Below, piece after piece: positions 7,894 through 16,670 of a stretch of DNA of 64,000 bases (position 1 is the stretch's first letter; each line of letters opens with the position of its first letter). The translations under genes were made by a program, and so were the position numbers. The notes below the pieces were generated by a model. It saw only the letters and a list, made by a program, of their open reading frames with translations, had not been told where the DNA came from and made no database searches. Origin of the DNA: JAICXG01 sp036494545 (GTDB taxonomy: Bacteria > Verrucomicrobiota > Verrucomicrobiia > Chthoniobacterales > UBA10450); contig DASXOB010000016.1 of NCBI GenBank assembly GCA_036494545.1, positions 434,001-498,000 of the forward strand, read 5' to 3'.

Positions 7894-10377
7894 TCAATCT
7901 ACGAGGAGACTGCGAATTGCTTCGTCCAGCCGGTCGAAATTGATAGGCTTCGTTAGATGCTCAGAAAAACCGGCGGCACGCGCTTTCAAAATATCGTTCT
8001 CCATCCCAAAACCACTCATGGCGATCCCGCGCAGCTTGCTTTTGGCTCGCAGCTCCTGCATCAGCTCATAACCGCTCCGGTCGGGCAAACCGATATCGCT
8101 GATTAAGAGATCAAACTTCTCGGCCTCCGCTTTTTCGAGAGCCTGATCCACGGTGTGGGCGAGCGTAATCTGGTAACCGCGGCGCTCGAGCAGCATCTTC
8201 ATTCCGATGCAGGTGTCATGATGATCGTCCACGACGAGAAGATGGCCTTTTCGGGTAACCCTTTTTCCTCGGCCGTCTTTGGGCAAAATCGCCGGTTTGG
8301 CGGATTGCACCTCGGCTGGCGCAGGAACAATATTGAGGACCACGCTAAAGGTCGAGCCTTGGCTCACGCCTGCGCTTTCAACGGTGATCGTTCCACCATG
8401 CGCCTTCACCATCGCCTTTGAAATCGCCAGGCCAAGCCCAAGCCCGCCAAACTTTCTCGTAATTGAGCTTTGTCCCTGCTCAAAGGCGTTGAAAACTTTG
8501 TCGATCTTGGCGGGCGCGATGCCAATGCCGGAGTCAATAACGCGAATCGCAATCCGTTCATCGCTGAGATTCTCCGTTTCGACCACGATCTTGCCGCCGT
8601 CGGAGGTGAACTTGACACCGTTCTTGATCAGGTTCCAAAAGACCTGCTGCAGTCGTGCCGGATCACCGCTGACATAATCTTGCTCGGCGTTCAGGCGAAA
8701 CTCGAAGGCAAGATTTTTCTGCCGGATATCTTCGCGACAAATTTCATACGCGCGCCGCAAGGTTTCGTGGATGGACGTGACTTCAAAGCTGAGTTGCAGC
8801 TTGCCTTTTGCGATGCGCGTCACGTCGAGCAGGTCATCGATCAGTCGAGCCTCCAATTCGACGTTGCGCCGGATCACTTCGAGCGGCTGACGGAGGTCAG
8901 CGCTTTCCGAAGCACGCGCTTCCAACTCGCCCACCATTGCGATGACGGGAGAAAGCGGGTTGCGCAATTCATGTGAGAGCAGCGCCAGAAATTGATCCTT
9001 GGCCGCGTTGGCCGAGATCAATTCCTGGCGGAGACGCACATCACGTGTCTTGTCTTCCACGAGATAGAGGACGCCTTGCACATTCTGCTTCGAATCCTGA
9101 AGGCGAAGCAGATTTACATTCACAAAATTCGTTCCGCCAGAACGATCCACCAGTGGCTGCTCGATGAGTTGGAAGGGCGTACCAAACGACAGAACTTTCT
9201 CGATCGCATCGGCCGGTGCGATGTTTACTTCCTGGTACGTCGCTTCGCGCACTTCTCTTTCCGGAGGCAGATTTCCGAAGCGCCGCGCCATTTGGCCAAA
9301 GGCTTCGTTTGCTTGCAAAAAGCGCCGGGTCTCTGAGTCAACCAGCGCGATGCCGCTCGGCATATTAGCAAGAATCTTGTCGTTAAAGGTGACCTCGCGC
9401 TCGATGCGTGCCGCTGCTTCGCTTTGACGGCGGTAAAACTTCCCGGCCAGCCATGCGATGATGCCGGTCCCGACAATGAGCCACGTCGCCAGCACGGTCA
9501 TTTTTTCGAGCAAGTCGTGCACAGGCCGATACGCGACAGCTCTAGGTTGCTTCACGATGGTCGTCCAGCCGGTCTCTTCCACGGGCGCCGAAGAATAGAT
9601 CACGCCGTTCTCTTCGATGTGGCCGCTCTTGTCCACATGCATGCGCTTGATAAGCGATTGCATCTGCGGCGAGACCGTGCCGGTGCTCGGTTTGAAGTCA
9701 TCGCCGAAAAGCGCGGTGCCGTTTTGGTCAACGATCTGACATTGCGCCTGATCCGCGAAATCGATGAGCGAGAGGCGGCGCCCGATTCGTTCCACTAGGA
9801 CAGAAACGCCCACAAAACCGATTGTGCGCCCGTCGGGTCCGTGCACCGGGCTGGTGATATCCGTCGCGATCCGGCCGTCGGAAGAGCGCGGATGAACTGG
9901 AGAGACGTAAGCGTTCTTGGTCACATTGCGCGCGCTCGCTAGCCAGATCTTTGAAATATCGTTGCGCAGCGTCATCGTCGGATCATCCGGCAACGAAGCG
10001 ATCAGACCCCCATCCGCCGTGGTGAGAAACATCCCGTCGATGCGCGGATGGGAATAATATGTTTCCTGCAGCCACCCTTTCGCAGCGAGATCGGGATAGC
10101 GCGCGCTGAAGATGTTCGCGACCGGCGGATACGTCTGGTAATAATCCACAATCGCGGAAGAGCGACCGAGGTCGTCGCCCACCAAGTGCGCGATCAGCTG
10201 CACAAAGGTCTGTCGGTCACGCAGGATTTTTGATTCCAGGGTGTTGCTCAAAATCGTGTAAGAGACCATGAGCATGAAAATCACCGGCACCCAGCCAGCG
10301 ATTAGGATGCTGATAACGACGTTGAGACTTTGGAACCGCCCCCTTGGCCGACTCCGAAGTTTGTCTTGCTCTTGCAC
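7894..10377 (-). CDS. Membrane hybrid sensor histidine kinase with extracytoplasmic sensor domain and C-terminal receiver
   Basis: An 827-residue hybrid kinase. The order is: a membrane helix near residues 18-42 (VVISILIAGWVPVIFMLMV); a periplasmic double-Cache-like sensor of about 250 residues; a second helix (VLATWLIVGTGIIAWLAG) near 300; a PAS-like segment; a HisKA domain with LLSHELRNPLSP; an ATPase domain with WNLIKNGVKFTSDGG and FGGLGLGLAISKAMV; and a receiver domain with the phosphoacceptor segment LLISDIGLPDRSG near the C-terminus. It would autophosphorylate on the HisKA His and pass the phosphate to its own receiver Asp. It starts with GTG. The ligand and output partner are unknown. 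It is convergent with gmhA and divergent from a cellulose-synthase-like gene, which it may control. Confidence 0.88.
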   Translation of the reverse strand: MQEQDKLRSRPRGRFQSLNVVISILIAGWVPVIFMLMVSYTILSNTLESKILRDRQTFVQLIAHLVGDDLGRSSAIVDYYQTYPPVANIFSARYPDLAAKGWLQETYYSHPRIDGMFLTTADGGLIASLPDDPTMTLRNDISKIWLASARNVTKNAYVSPVHPRSSDGRIATDITSPVHGPDGRTIGFVGVSVLVERIGRRLSLIDFADQAQCQIVDQNGTALFGDDFKPSTGTVSPQMQSLIKRMHVDKSGHIEENGVIYSSAPVEETGWTTIVKQPRAVAYRPVHDLLEKMTVLATWLIVGTGIIAWLAGKFYRRQSEAAARIEREVTFNDKILANMPSGIALVDSETRRFLQANEAFGQMARRFGNLPPEREVREATYQEVNIAPADAIEKVLSFGTPFQLIEQPLVDRSGGTNFVNVNLLRLQDSKQNVQGVLYLVEDKTRDVRLRQELISANAAKDQFLALLSHELRNPLSPVIAMVGELEARASESADLRQPLEVIRRNVELEARLIDDLLDVTRIAKGKLQLSFEVTSIHETLRRAYEICREDIRQKNLAFEFRLNAEQDYVSGDPARLQQVFWNLIKNGVKFTSDGGKIVVETENLSDERIAIRVIDSGIGIAPAKIDKVFNAFEQGQSSITRKFGGLGLGLAISKAMVKAHGGTITVESAGVSQGSTFSVVLNIVPAPAEVQSAKPAILPKDGRGKRVTRKGHLLVVDDHHDTCIGMKMLLERRGYQITLAHTVDQALEKAEAEKFDLLISDIGLPDRSGYELMQELRAKSKLRGIAMSGFGMENDILKARAAGFSEHLTKPINFDRLDEAIRSLLVD

Positions 10378-10705
10378 GATTTCGATCGGAATGCCCGCTC
10401 AGTCTTCGGCTGCTTTGTCCCTTGCGCAACCGGCGAATCGGGGTGCTGGGATTACCCTAGCGCCAACTACTCCAGCCAACGGGCCATCGCCAGGAGCAAT
10501 TCCCCTTCGCATGATAAAATCGAACGACCACGTTCGAATGCTTGCCTCGTGCGTTCAAATTCGCGGATAAAGGCCCTAACCAACTCGGTGCCGGCGTGCC
10601 TTTTCCCAGCACCGCGCGGCTGAGATTTTGATTTGACGCCATTCGCGAAGGCGGCATCATGTCGCCTTCCGTGCGTCTTGACGAGCGGCACGGCGTGGCA
10701 TTCAT
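10378..10705. other. 328-nt intergenic region between divergent genes, with one small inverted repeat
   Basis: No convincing protein-coding frame or RNA gene is visible. The region must carry the promoters of the divergent sensor kinase (minus) and glycosyltransferase (plus) genes. The only structured site seen is TCGAACG / CGTTCGA with a 4-nt spacer at 10520-10537, a possible operator. No clean sigma-70 boxes could be fixed by eye. Confidence 0.4.
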
Positions 10706-12208
10706 ATGGGAGCAAACCTAGTCGACGTGATCTGGACGTTTTGTTACCTCAGCGTCCTGCTGGGGCTTTCTGCTTACGGAATCCACCGCTATTTCATTGT
10801 CTATCTCTTCCTGAAGAATCGGAAACGTGCTCCGCGACCGCTGGCGTACTTTGAGGAACTGCCGATCATCACGATTCAACTGCCGATTTTCAACGAGATC
10901 TATGTCGTCGAACGGCTCTTGAAAGCGGTAAGCGAGCTGGAGTATCCGCGCGAGCAATTGCAAATCCAGGTGCTTGACGATTCAACCGACGAGACCCGCG
11001 ACGTAACGATTTCCTGCGTGCAACGCCTTATTGCGCGAGGATTCGATGTCGATCTGATTCAGCGAACCGAGCGGACCGGCTACAAGGCGGGCGCGCTCGA
11101 GGCCGGCTTGGCGACGGCCCGGGGGGAATTCGTTTGCATTCTCGATGCCGACTTCGTACCGCCGCCACAACTGCTCAAGTCGACTGTGCATTTCTTTACC
11201 GATCCCAAGGTCGGAATGATCCAGACGCGCTGGGGCCATCTCAACCGTGGGTATTCCTTGCTCACCCGGGTACAGGCGATGTTCCTCGATGGTCACCTCC
11301 TCCTCGAACAGGTCGCGCGCAGCCGTAGTGGTCGCTTTTTCAACTTCAACGGCACAGCTGGCCTTTGGCGCAAAACCTGCATCGAACAATCGGGTGGCTG
11401 GCAGCATGACACCCTCACGGAAGATCTCGACCTCAGTTACCGAGCGCAGCTGGAAGGTTGGCGCTTCGTTTTCCTTAACGACGTCGTTACGCCGGCGGAA
11501 TTGCCCGTTGATATGAATGGTTTCAAATCACAGCAGCATCGCTGGACCAAAGGCTCGATCCAAACCTGCAAGAAATTGCTGCCGCGGATTTGGCGCAGTC
11601 AGTTGCCGCTGGCGATCAAGGTCGAAGCTACTGGCCATCTCACTTCCAACTTCGCCTATCTTCTGCTCGCCTGTCTTTGCGTCCTCCTTCATCCATCCGC
11701 CGGCGGACCGCAGTCGAGCTGGATGCGGATGTTCCTGCTCGACGTTCCGATTTTTCTCGCCGCCTCACTTTCCGTTGCAGTCTTCTACATCTGCGCACAG
11801 CGAGAGTTGCATCCTCGCACTTGGATGCGCGAGATCCTGCTTTTGCCGGCCTTGATCGCACTTGGAGTGGGGCTTTCCATCAACAATGCGCGCGCGGTGC
11901 TCGAGGCCGTCTTCAATCATCAGTCAGAATTCAAACGCACCCCCAAGTATGGCATCGAAAAGAAATCGCAGAGCTGGCGCTCCTGCCGTTATATGCCGCT
12001 CAAGTCGTTTCTTCCGCTCGTCGAAGTAGCTTTCGCGATTTATTTTAGCTACTTCGTCTGGTACGCGCTGACTCACGGACAATACTTCAGCTTGCCGTTT
12101 CTACTCATGTTCCAAGGTGGATTTCTCTATGTCGCGTTTTGCTCGCTCGCCCAATGGTGGCCGCGCTTTCATCTTTCCGATGCCCGCGAAATTGCATTTC
12201 CTGCGTGA
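10706..12208 (+). CDS. Cellulose synthase-like processive glycosyltransferase (GT2), membrane protein
   Basis: A 500-residue GT2 enzyme related to bacterial glucomannan/cellulose-type synthases. There is an N-terminal membrane helix, then a cytosolic catalytic domain with PIITIQLPIFNE, QVLDDSTDETRD, CILDADFVPPPQLL, the TEDLDLSYRAQLEGW acceptor motif and the SQQHRWTKGS form of the Q-x-x-R-W motif. Three to four C-terminal membrane helices follow (residues about 310-360 and 440-485). It should polymerise or transfer hexose from UDP- or GDP-sugar at the inner membrane. It lacks a PilZ domain, so direct c-di-GMP control is not indicated. The L,D-transpeptidase gene follows after 33 nt on the same strand. 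The polymer cannot be identified. Confidence 0.85.
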   Translation: MGANLVDVIWTFCYLSVLLGLSAYGIHRYFIVYLFLKNRKRAPRPLAYFEELPIITIQLPIFNEIYVVERLLKAVSELEYPREQLQIQVLDDSTDETRDVTISCVQRLIARGFDVDLIQRTERTGYKAGALEAGLATARGEFVCILDADFVPPPQLLKSTVHFFTDPKVGMIQTRWGHLNRGYSLLTRVQAMFLDGHLLLEQVARSRSGRFFNFNGTAGLWRKTCIEQSGGWQHDTLTEDLDLSYRAQLEGWRFVFLNDVVTPAELPVDMNGFKSQQHRWTKGSIQTCKKLLPRIWRSQLPLAIKVEATGHLTSNFAYLLLACLCVLLHPSAGGPQSSWMRMFLLDVPIFLAASLSVAVFYICAQRELHPRTWMREILLLPALIALGVGLSINNARAVLEAVFNHQSEFKRTPKYGIEKKSQSWRSCRYMPLKSFLPLVEVAFAIYFSYFVWYALTHGQYFSLPFLLMFQGGFLYVAFCSLAQWWPRFHLSDAREIAFPA

Positions 12209-12241
12209 CAAGAGCGCACTCATCCTGTAAACGACACGCCA

Positions 12242-12949
12242 ATGTTTTTTCGTAGTTGCTTTTCCGCGGTAGTTTTCCTCGCCTCTACTGTCGTTAGTCA
12301 GGCTGGCGGTGCGGAAAGCGCGCCTCTGCCTGCGCGCATCATCATCAGTGTTCGCGACCAAAAGCTGATGGTGGTTGAGAATGGCCAACGCGCCGGCGTT
12401 TATCCCATCTCCACCTCGAGATTCGGCATCGGCGATCGTTGGGGCAGCATGGCCACGCCGTTAGGCTGGCTTCAGGTCGCGCAAAAAATTGGCGACCATG
12501 CGCCGACTGGCGCCGTCTTCCACAACCGCCGGTTCACTGGTGAAATCCTGCGACCCAATGCCCCCGGTCGCGATCCGATCGTTACCCGCATCATCTGGTT
12601 GCGTGGTCTTCAGAGGGAAAACGCGAACGCTTACAATCGAGGCATCTACATCCACGGCACGCCGCAGGAAAAAGCGATAGGAAAACCAGCTAGTTATGGT
12701 TGTGTGCGCATGTGTTCGAAGGATGTGACTGAGGTTTACTCGCAGCTCCAGATCGGCCAGCTCGTCTGCATCACTCCCGATTCCCTGCCCAAGCTGCCGA
12801 AGTTCAACGGCAGTCCGAGCCGGGCGATCTTTACTGCTCAGGCGCCTGATAGAAAGCCGAGCGATCCAGCGAGGAAGACAGTCGAGAAATCGAACTCCAA
12901 ACAGAAGCGGGTCTCGACGTTGGTTGCTACTTCCGGCCACAGCGCCTAA
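12242..12949 (+). CDS. L,D-transpeptidase (YkuD domain), secreted
   Basis: A 235-residue exported protein with a signal peptide (residues 1-22, ending SQAGGAES) and one YkuD catalytic domain. It carries GIYIHGTPQEKAIG and the active-site motif ASYGCVRM with Cys154. Enzymes of this family make 3-3 peptidoglycan crosslinks or attach proteins to the wall in the periplasm. Pro/Lys-rich low-complexity sequence follows the domain. The SYGCVR form replaces the more common SHGC[IV]R. The stop codon TAA is formed by a copy of the window motif at 12944-12952. A second, unrelated-length L,D-transpeptidase is encoded at 25169. Confidence 0.88.
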   Translation: MFFRSCFSAVVFLASTVVSQAGGAESAPLPARIIISVRDQKLMVVENGQRAGVYPISTSRFGIGDRWGSMATPLGWLQVAQKIGDHAPTGAVFHNRRFTGEILRPNAPGRDPIVTRIIWLRGLQRENANAYNRGIYIHGTPQEKAIGKPASYGCVRMCSKDVTEVYSQLQIGQLVCITPDSLPKLPKFNGSPSRAIFTAQAPDRKPSDPARKTVEKSNSKQKRVSTLVATSGHSA

Positions 12950-12993
12950 CGAGCCGCGGCTTCGTCTCCCCGTTCGGCACCGCGGCAATTGCT

Positions 12994-13021
12994 TTGACCC
13001 CGCGCGGGCTGTTTCTATAGT
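12994..13021 (+). promoter_or_regulatory. Sigma-70-type promoter for peroxiredoxin-aconitase
   Basis: TTGACC at 12994-12999 and TATAGT at 13016-13021 are separated by 16 nt, each one mismatch from consensus. They lie about 40 nt upstream of the peroxiredoxin ATG at 13063. This is the cleanest promoter-like pair in the window. Assignment is by eye. Confidence 0.55.
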
Positions 13022-13062
13022 GCAATCTCCTCCTGCGCACGATCGAAGCGGAGCAAATACCT

Positions 13063-13557
13063 ATGGCACCTATTGTTGGCAGCAAAGCACCTGATTTTAC
13101 TCTTCCCACAAAAACGCCGGACGGCCCTCGGCCGATTCGCTTGAGCGAAAATTTTGGCAACAGGAATACGCTGCTGCTTTTTTTTCCGATGGCCTTTACC
13201 GGCACCTGCACTCAGGAAATGTGCGGGGTCGGCAACGGGCTGCGCGAATATGCCGATTTGAACTGCGAAGTTTACGGGATCAGCGGCGACAATCCTTTCG
13301 CACAGGAAGCCTGGGCGCAGAAGGAGAAAATCAACGTCACGCTCCTGAGTGACTATGAACACAAGGTGACTAACGACTACGGGGTGACCTACGACTCATT
13401 TCTTCCGCAGTTGAATCTGGGTTTCGCCGGCGTGGCCAAACGCGCAGCTTTCCTCATCGATCGCGACGGGATTGTTCAATATGCCGAAGTCCACGACGAC
13501 GCGCGTGAGCTGCCCGATTTCGATAAGATCAAAGCCAAACTGGCCGAGTTGAAATAA
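13063..13557 (+). CDS. Peroxiredoxin (AhpC/TSA, AhpE/Bcp-like)
   Basis: A 164-residue thiol peroxidase with the family motif MAFTGTCTQEMCG; Cys49 is the predicted peroxidatic residue and Cys54 sits five positions on, as in atypical 2-Cys Bcp-type enzymes. It would reduce hydrogen or organic peroxides in the cytoplasm. The length and lack of a signal peptide are normal. The gene ends in TAATG, so its stop overlaps the aconitase start by one base. This implies coupled translation of an oxidative-stress enzyme with the oxidant-sensitive Fe-S enzyme aconitase. Confidence 0.88.
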   Translation: MAPIVGSKAPDFTLPTKTPDGPRPIRLSENFGNRNTLLLFFPMAFTGTCTQEMCGVGNGLREYADLNCEVYGISGDNPFAQEAWAQKEKINVTLLSDYEHKVTNDYGVTYDSFLPQLNLGFAGVAKRAAFLIDRDGIVQYAEVHDDARELPDFDKIKAKLAELK

Positions 13558-16433
13558 TGCCTAACGAATTCAATACCCTGCGAAAGTTCAACGCCGGTAA
13601 AGGCCGCGAAGGTTTTCTCCATTCCCTTCCGGCTCTTGAAGAGCAGGGTATCGGCAAAATCTCTCGTTTGCCCGTCAGCATCCGCATCGTTCTCGAATCG
13701 GTCTTGAGGAATTGCGATGGCAAGAAAGTTGGGCGGAGGGATGTGGAGACACTCGCCAAGTGGAGCGCGAAGTCGCCCGCGAATGCGGAGATTCCTTTCG
13801 TTGTTGCCCGGATTGTCCTGCAGGATTTTACCGGCGTCCCACTGGTGGTCGATCTCGCTGCAATGCGTAGCGCGGTAAAGGAGGTAGGTGGCGATCCAAA
13901 AATCATCGAGCCGCTCGTGCCGGTTGATCTCGTGGTCGATCACTCCGTGCAGGTTGATTTTTTCGGATCGGCGGCAGCGCTTCGGCTTAATCTAGAGATG
14001 GAGTTCAAGCGCAACCGCGAGCGCTACCAATTCCTGAAATGGGGCCAGCAAGCCTTTAAGACCTTCGGTCTGGTTCCACCGGGCATCGGTATTGTGCATC
14101 AGGTCAATCTGGAATACCTGGCGAAAGGGGTTCTGTCTCAGCCCTTCGACTCTTCCACCTCTCAACTCTTTTACCCTGACACGCTCGTCGGCACCGACTC
14201 CCACACAACGATGATCAACGGGCTCGGTGTCGTCGGCTGGGGTGTCGGTGGCATTGAAGCCGAAGCGGGCATGCTCGGCCAACCCGTTTACTTTCTCACG
14301 CCGGAAGTTGTCGGCGTGCACATGACTGGCGCTTTGCGCGAAGGCGTCACCGCGACGGATCTCGCACTCCACATCACGCAAATGCTGCGCGCGCAAAAGG
14401 TCGTGGGAAAGTTTGTCGAGTTCTACGGCGAAGGTGCGGTCTCACTGCCGCTTCCCGATCGCGCCACGGTCGGCAATATGTCACCTGAATACGGTGCCAC
14501 GATGGGCTATTTTCCGGTCGACGCTGAGTCGGTCAATTATCTCCGCGCGACTGGTCGTCGCGAAGAGACTTGCGTCGCTTTCGAGAATTATTTCCGCGCG
14601 CAGAACATGTTCGGCATGCCGCGCAGAGGTGAGATCGACTACAGCGTCGACCTCGAGCTCGACTTACGCGATGTGCAGCCGAGCGTTGCCGGACCGAAAC
14701 GTCCGCAAGACCGGATCAACCTGCCGGAACTGGGCAACGTCTTCCGTTCGCTTCTCGGAAAACCGGTTAAGGAAGGCGGTTACGGAAAAACGAACGGCGA
14801 TCTCGGCCGGCAATATGTCGTTAGGCTAAATGGCAAAACTCCGCACGAAGAGGAAATGCCTTCCACCGACCAGCGCGAACAAGGCATCGAGCCCGGTGAT
14901 CAGCTCAACAAGCTGGAAATGATTTCCAATCGTCCAACACCCGATCCTATAGACGAAATGCCCGCGCCACCCGACACCGTGCGGCATGAAGGCGAGAGCC
15001 ATATTGGCCACGGCAGCGTTCTCATCGCTGCGATCACCAGCTGCACCAACACAAGCAACCCGAGCGTGATGCTTGCCGCCGGCCTCCTGGCAAAGAAGGC
15101 GGTTGAGCGTGGCCTAACAATCGACCCGGCGGTAAAAACCTCTCTCGCTCCCGGCTCGCGTGTCGTCTCTGACTATCTTGCCAAGACTGGCCTGCAAGAA
15201 TATCTCGACCAGCTCGGCTTTAACATTGTCGGCTACGGTTGCACCACCTGCATCGGCAACTCCGGACCTCTCCACCCGCGCATCGAGGAAGCGATTAACG
15301 AACACGATCTCGTCGCGGCCTCCGTTCTCTCCGGCAACCGTAACTTCGAGGCCCGCGTCCATCAAAACATCAAGGCCAATTTCCTTATGTCGCCACCACT
15401 CGTGGTCGCCTTCGCCCTTGCTGGACGAATCGACCTCAATCTGGCCACAGACCCGCTCGGAAAGGACAAGGAGGGCCGCCACGTTTATCTTAAGGATCTC
15501 TGGCCGTCGTTAGGCGAGATCCGCGATGTTATGCAGTCGGCGCTCTCTCCGGAAGTGTTCCGCAAACTCTATCGCGACTTCGCCGACCAAAATCCGAAGT
15601 GGAACGATATCTCCTCGAGCACCGGTGAGATTTATCAGTGGGACGAAAAGAGTGATTACATTCACGAGCCGCCGTTCTTCACGGGTTTCTCGATGGCGGT
15701 GGGAAAGATCGAAGACATTCGGGAGGCGCGTTCGTTAGGCATTTTTGGCGATTCGGTCACAACCGATCACATTTCGCCGGCAGGCGCGATCAAGGCGAAG
15801 TCGCCCGCCGGGCAATACCTTATTTCGCGGGGGATTGCGCCCGAAGACTTCAACAGCTATGGCAGCCGGCGGGGCAACGACCTTGTCATGACCCGCGGGA
15901 CCTTCGCCAACGTCCGGATCAAGAACCTGATGGTACCTGGCACCGAGGGCGGCGTCACGATTCACCAACCGAGCGAAAAGCAGATGTCCATCTTCGATGC
16001 CGCGATGAGGTATGCGGAAACGAAAACGCCGCTCGTGATTCTCGCAGGCACGGAATACGGCACGGGATCAAGTCGCGATTGGGCGGCAAAAGGTACCCGG
16101 TTGTTAGGCGTGCGAGCGGTGGTGGCGGCCAGCTTTGAGCGGATTCATCGCTCGAATCTGGTCGGCATGGGCGTACTGCCATTGCAATTTCTCGAGGGGA
16201 CGAGCGTGCAGTCGTTAGGCGTGGATGGCTCGGAAACGTACAGCATCACCGGTCTCTCCGATTTGATTCAGCCAGGGCAAAATCTTATTCTCGCCATCGA
16301 ACGCACGAGTGGCGCGAAGCAGGAGGTGCCGGTAAAATTGCGCATCGATACTCCGATCGAAGTCGAGTACTACCGGCACGGTGGCATTCTGCAATTCGTC
16401 CTGCGCGAACTGCTCGGCGGCAAGCGAGACTAA
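13557..16433 (+). CDS. acnA: Aconitate hydratase A
   Basis: Aconitase isomerises citrate and isocitrate in the TCA cycle using a [4Fe-4S] cluster. The three cluster ligands are visible as Cys496 (TSCTNTSNPSVM), Cys562 and Cys565 (YGCTTCIGNSGPL), with the 66- and 3-residue spacing of the AcnA family. Substrate motifs GTDSHTTMINGLGVVGWGVG, FGDSVTTDHISPAG and AGTEYGTGSSRDWAAKG are intact. At 958 residues it is about 60 longer than usual; the extra length lies before the first ligand, around residues 375-485. The gene starts on the last base of the peroxiredoxin stop. Codons 2-4 (CCT AAC GAA) are a copy of the window motif, and three more exact copies lie inside the gene. Confidence 0.96.
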   Translation: MPNEFNTLRKFNAGKGREGFLHSLPALEEQGIGKISRLPVSIRIVLESVLRNCDGKKVGRRDVETLAKWSAKSPANAEIPFVVARIVLQDFTGVPLVVDLAAMRSAVKEVGGDPKIIEPLVPVDLVVDHSVQVDFFGSAAALRLNLEMEFKRNRERYQFLKWGQQAFKTFGLVPPGIGIVHQVNLEYLAKGVLSQPFDSSTSQLFYPDTLVGTDSHTTMINGLGVVGWGVGGIEAEAGMLGQPVYFLTPEVVGVHMTGALREGVTATDLALHITQMLRAQKVVGKFVEFYGEGAVSLPLPDRATVGNMSPEYGATMGYFPVDAESVNYLRATGRREETCVAFENYFRAQNMFGMPRRGEIDYSVDLELDLRDVQPSVAGPKRPQDRINLPELGNVFRSLLGKPVKEGGYGKTNGDLGRQYVVRLNGKTPHEEEMPSTDQREQGIEPGDQLNKLEMISNRPTPDPIDEMPAPPDTVRHEGESHIGHGSVLIAAITSCTNTSNPSVMLAAGLLAKKAVERGLTIDPAVKTSLAPGSRVVSDYLAKTGLQEYLDQLGFNIVGYGCTTCIGNSGPLHPRIEEAINEHDLVAASVLSGNRNFEARVHQNIKANFLMSPPLVVAFALAGRIDLNLATDPLGKDKEGRHVYLKDLWPSLGEIRDVMQSALSPEVFRKLYRDFADQNPKWNDISSSTGEIYQWDEKSDYIHEPPFFTGFSMAVGKIEDIREARSLGIFGDSVTTDHISPAGAIKAKSPAGQYLISRGIAPEDFNSYGSRRGNDLVMTRGTFANVRIKNLMVPGTEGGVTIHQPSEKQMSIFDAAMRYAETKTPLVILAGTEYGTGSSRDWAAKGTRLLGVRAVVAASFERIHRSNLVGMGVLPLQFLEGTSVQSLGVDGSETYSITGLSDLIQPGQNLILAIERTSGAKQEVPVKLRIDTPIEVEYYRHGGILQFVLRELLGGKRD

Positions 16434-16670
16434 ATCCTCGGCAACCGGTCGGCTCCTTCTCCGCCAGCGCGCAACACGCCTTTAACGAGCTGATTCCGTT
16501 CTGCCGTAAATCGGGACGAGAGCCATCGGTGAGAAGGCAGAGCGAAGCTGTCCAGCGAGCGGTCCGACAAATTGTTGGCCGTAACGAGTCGCATTGGCTG
16601 GGAAGTCGAACTTGTCAGCCGGCCAGCTTTTCCAGTGCGGATGTTCGATCCCATGCTCGCTTGCAGGGAC

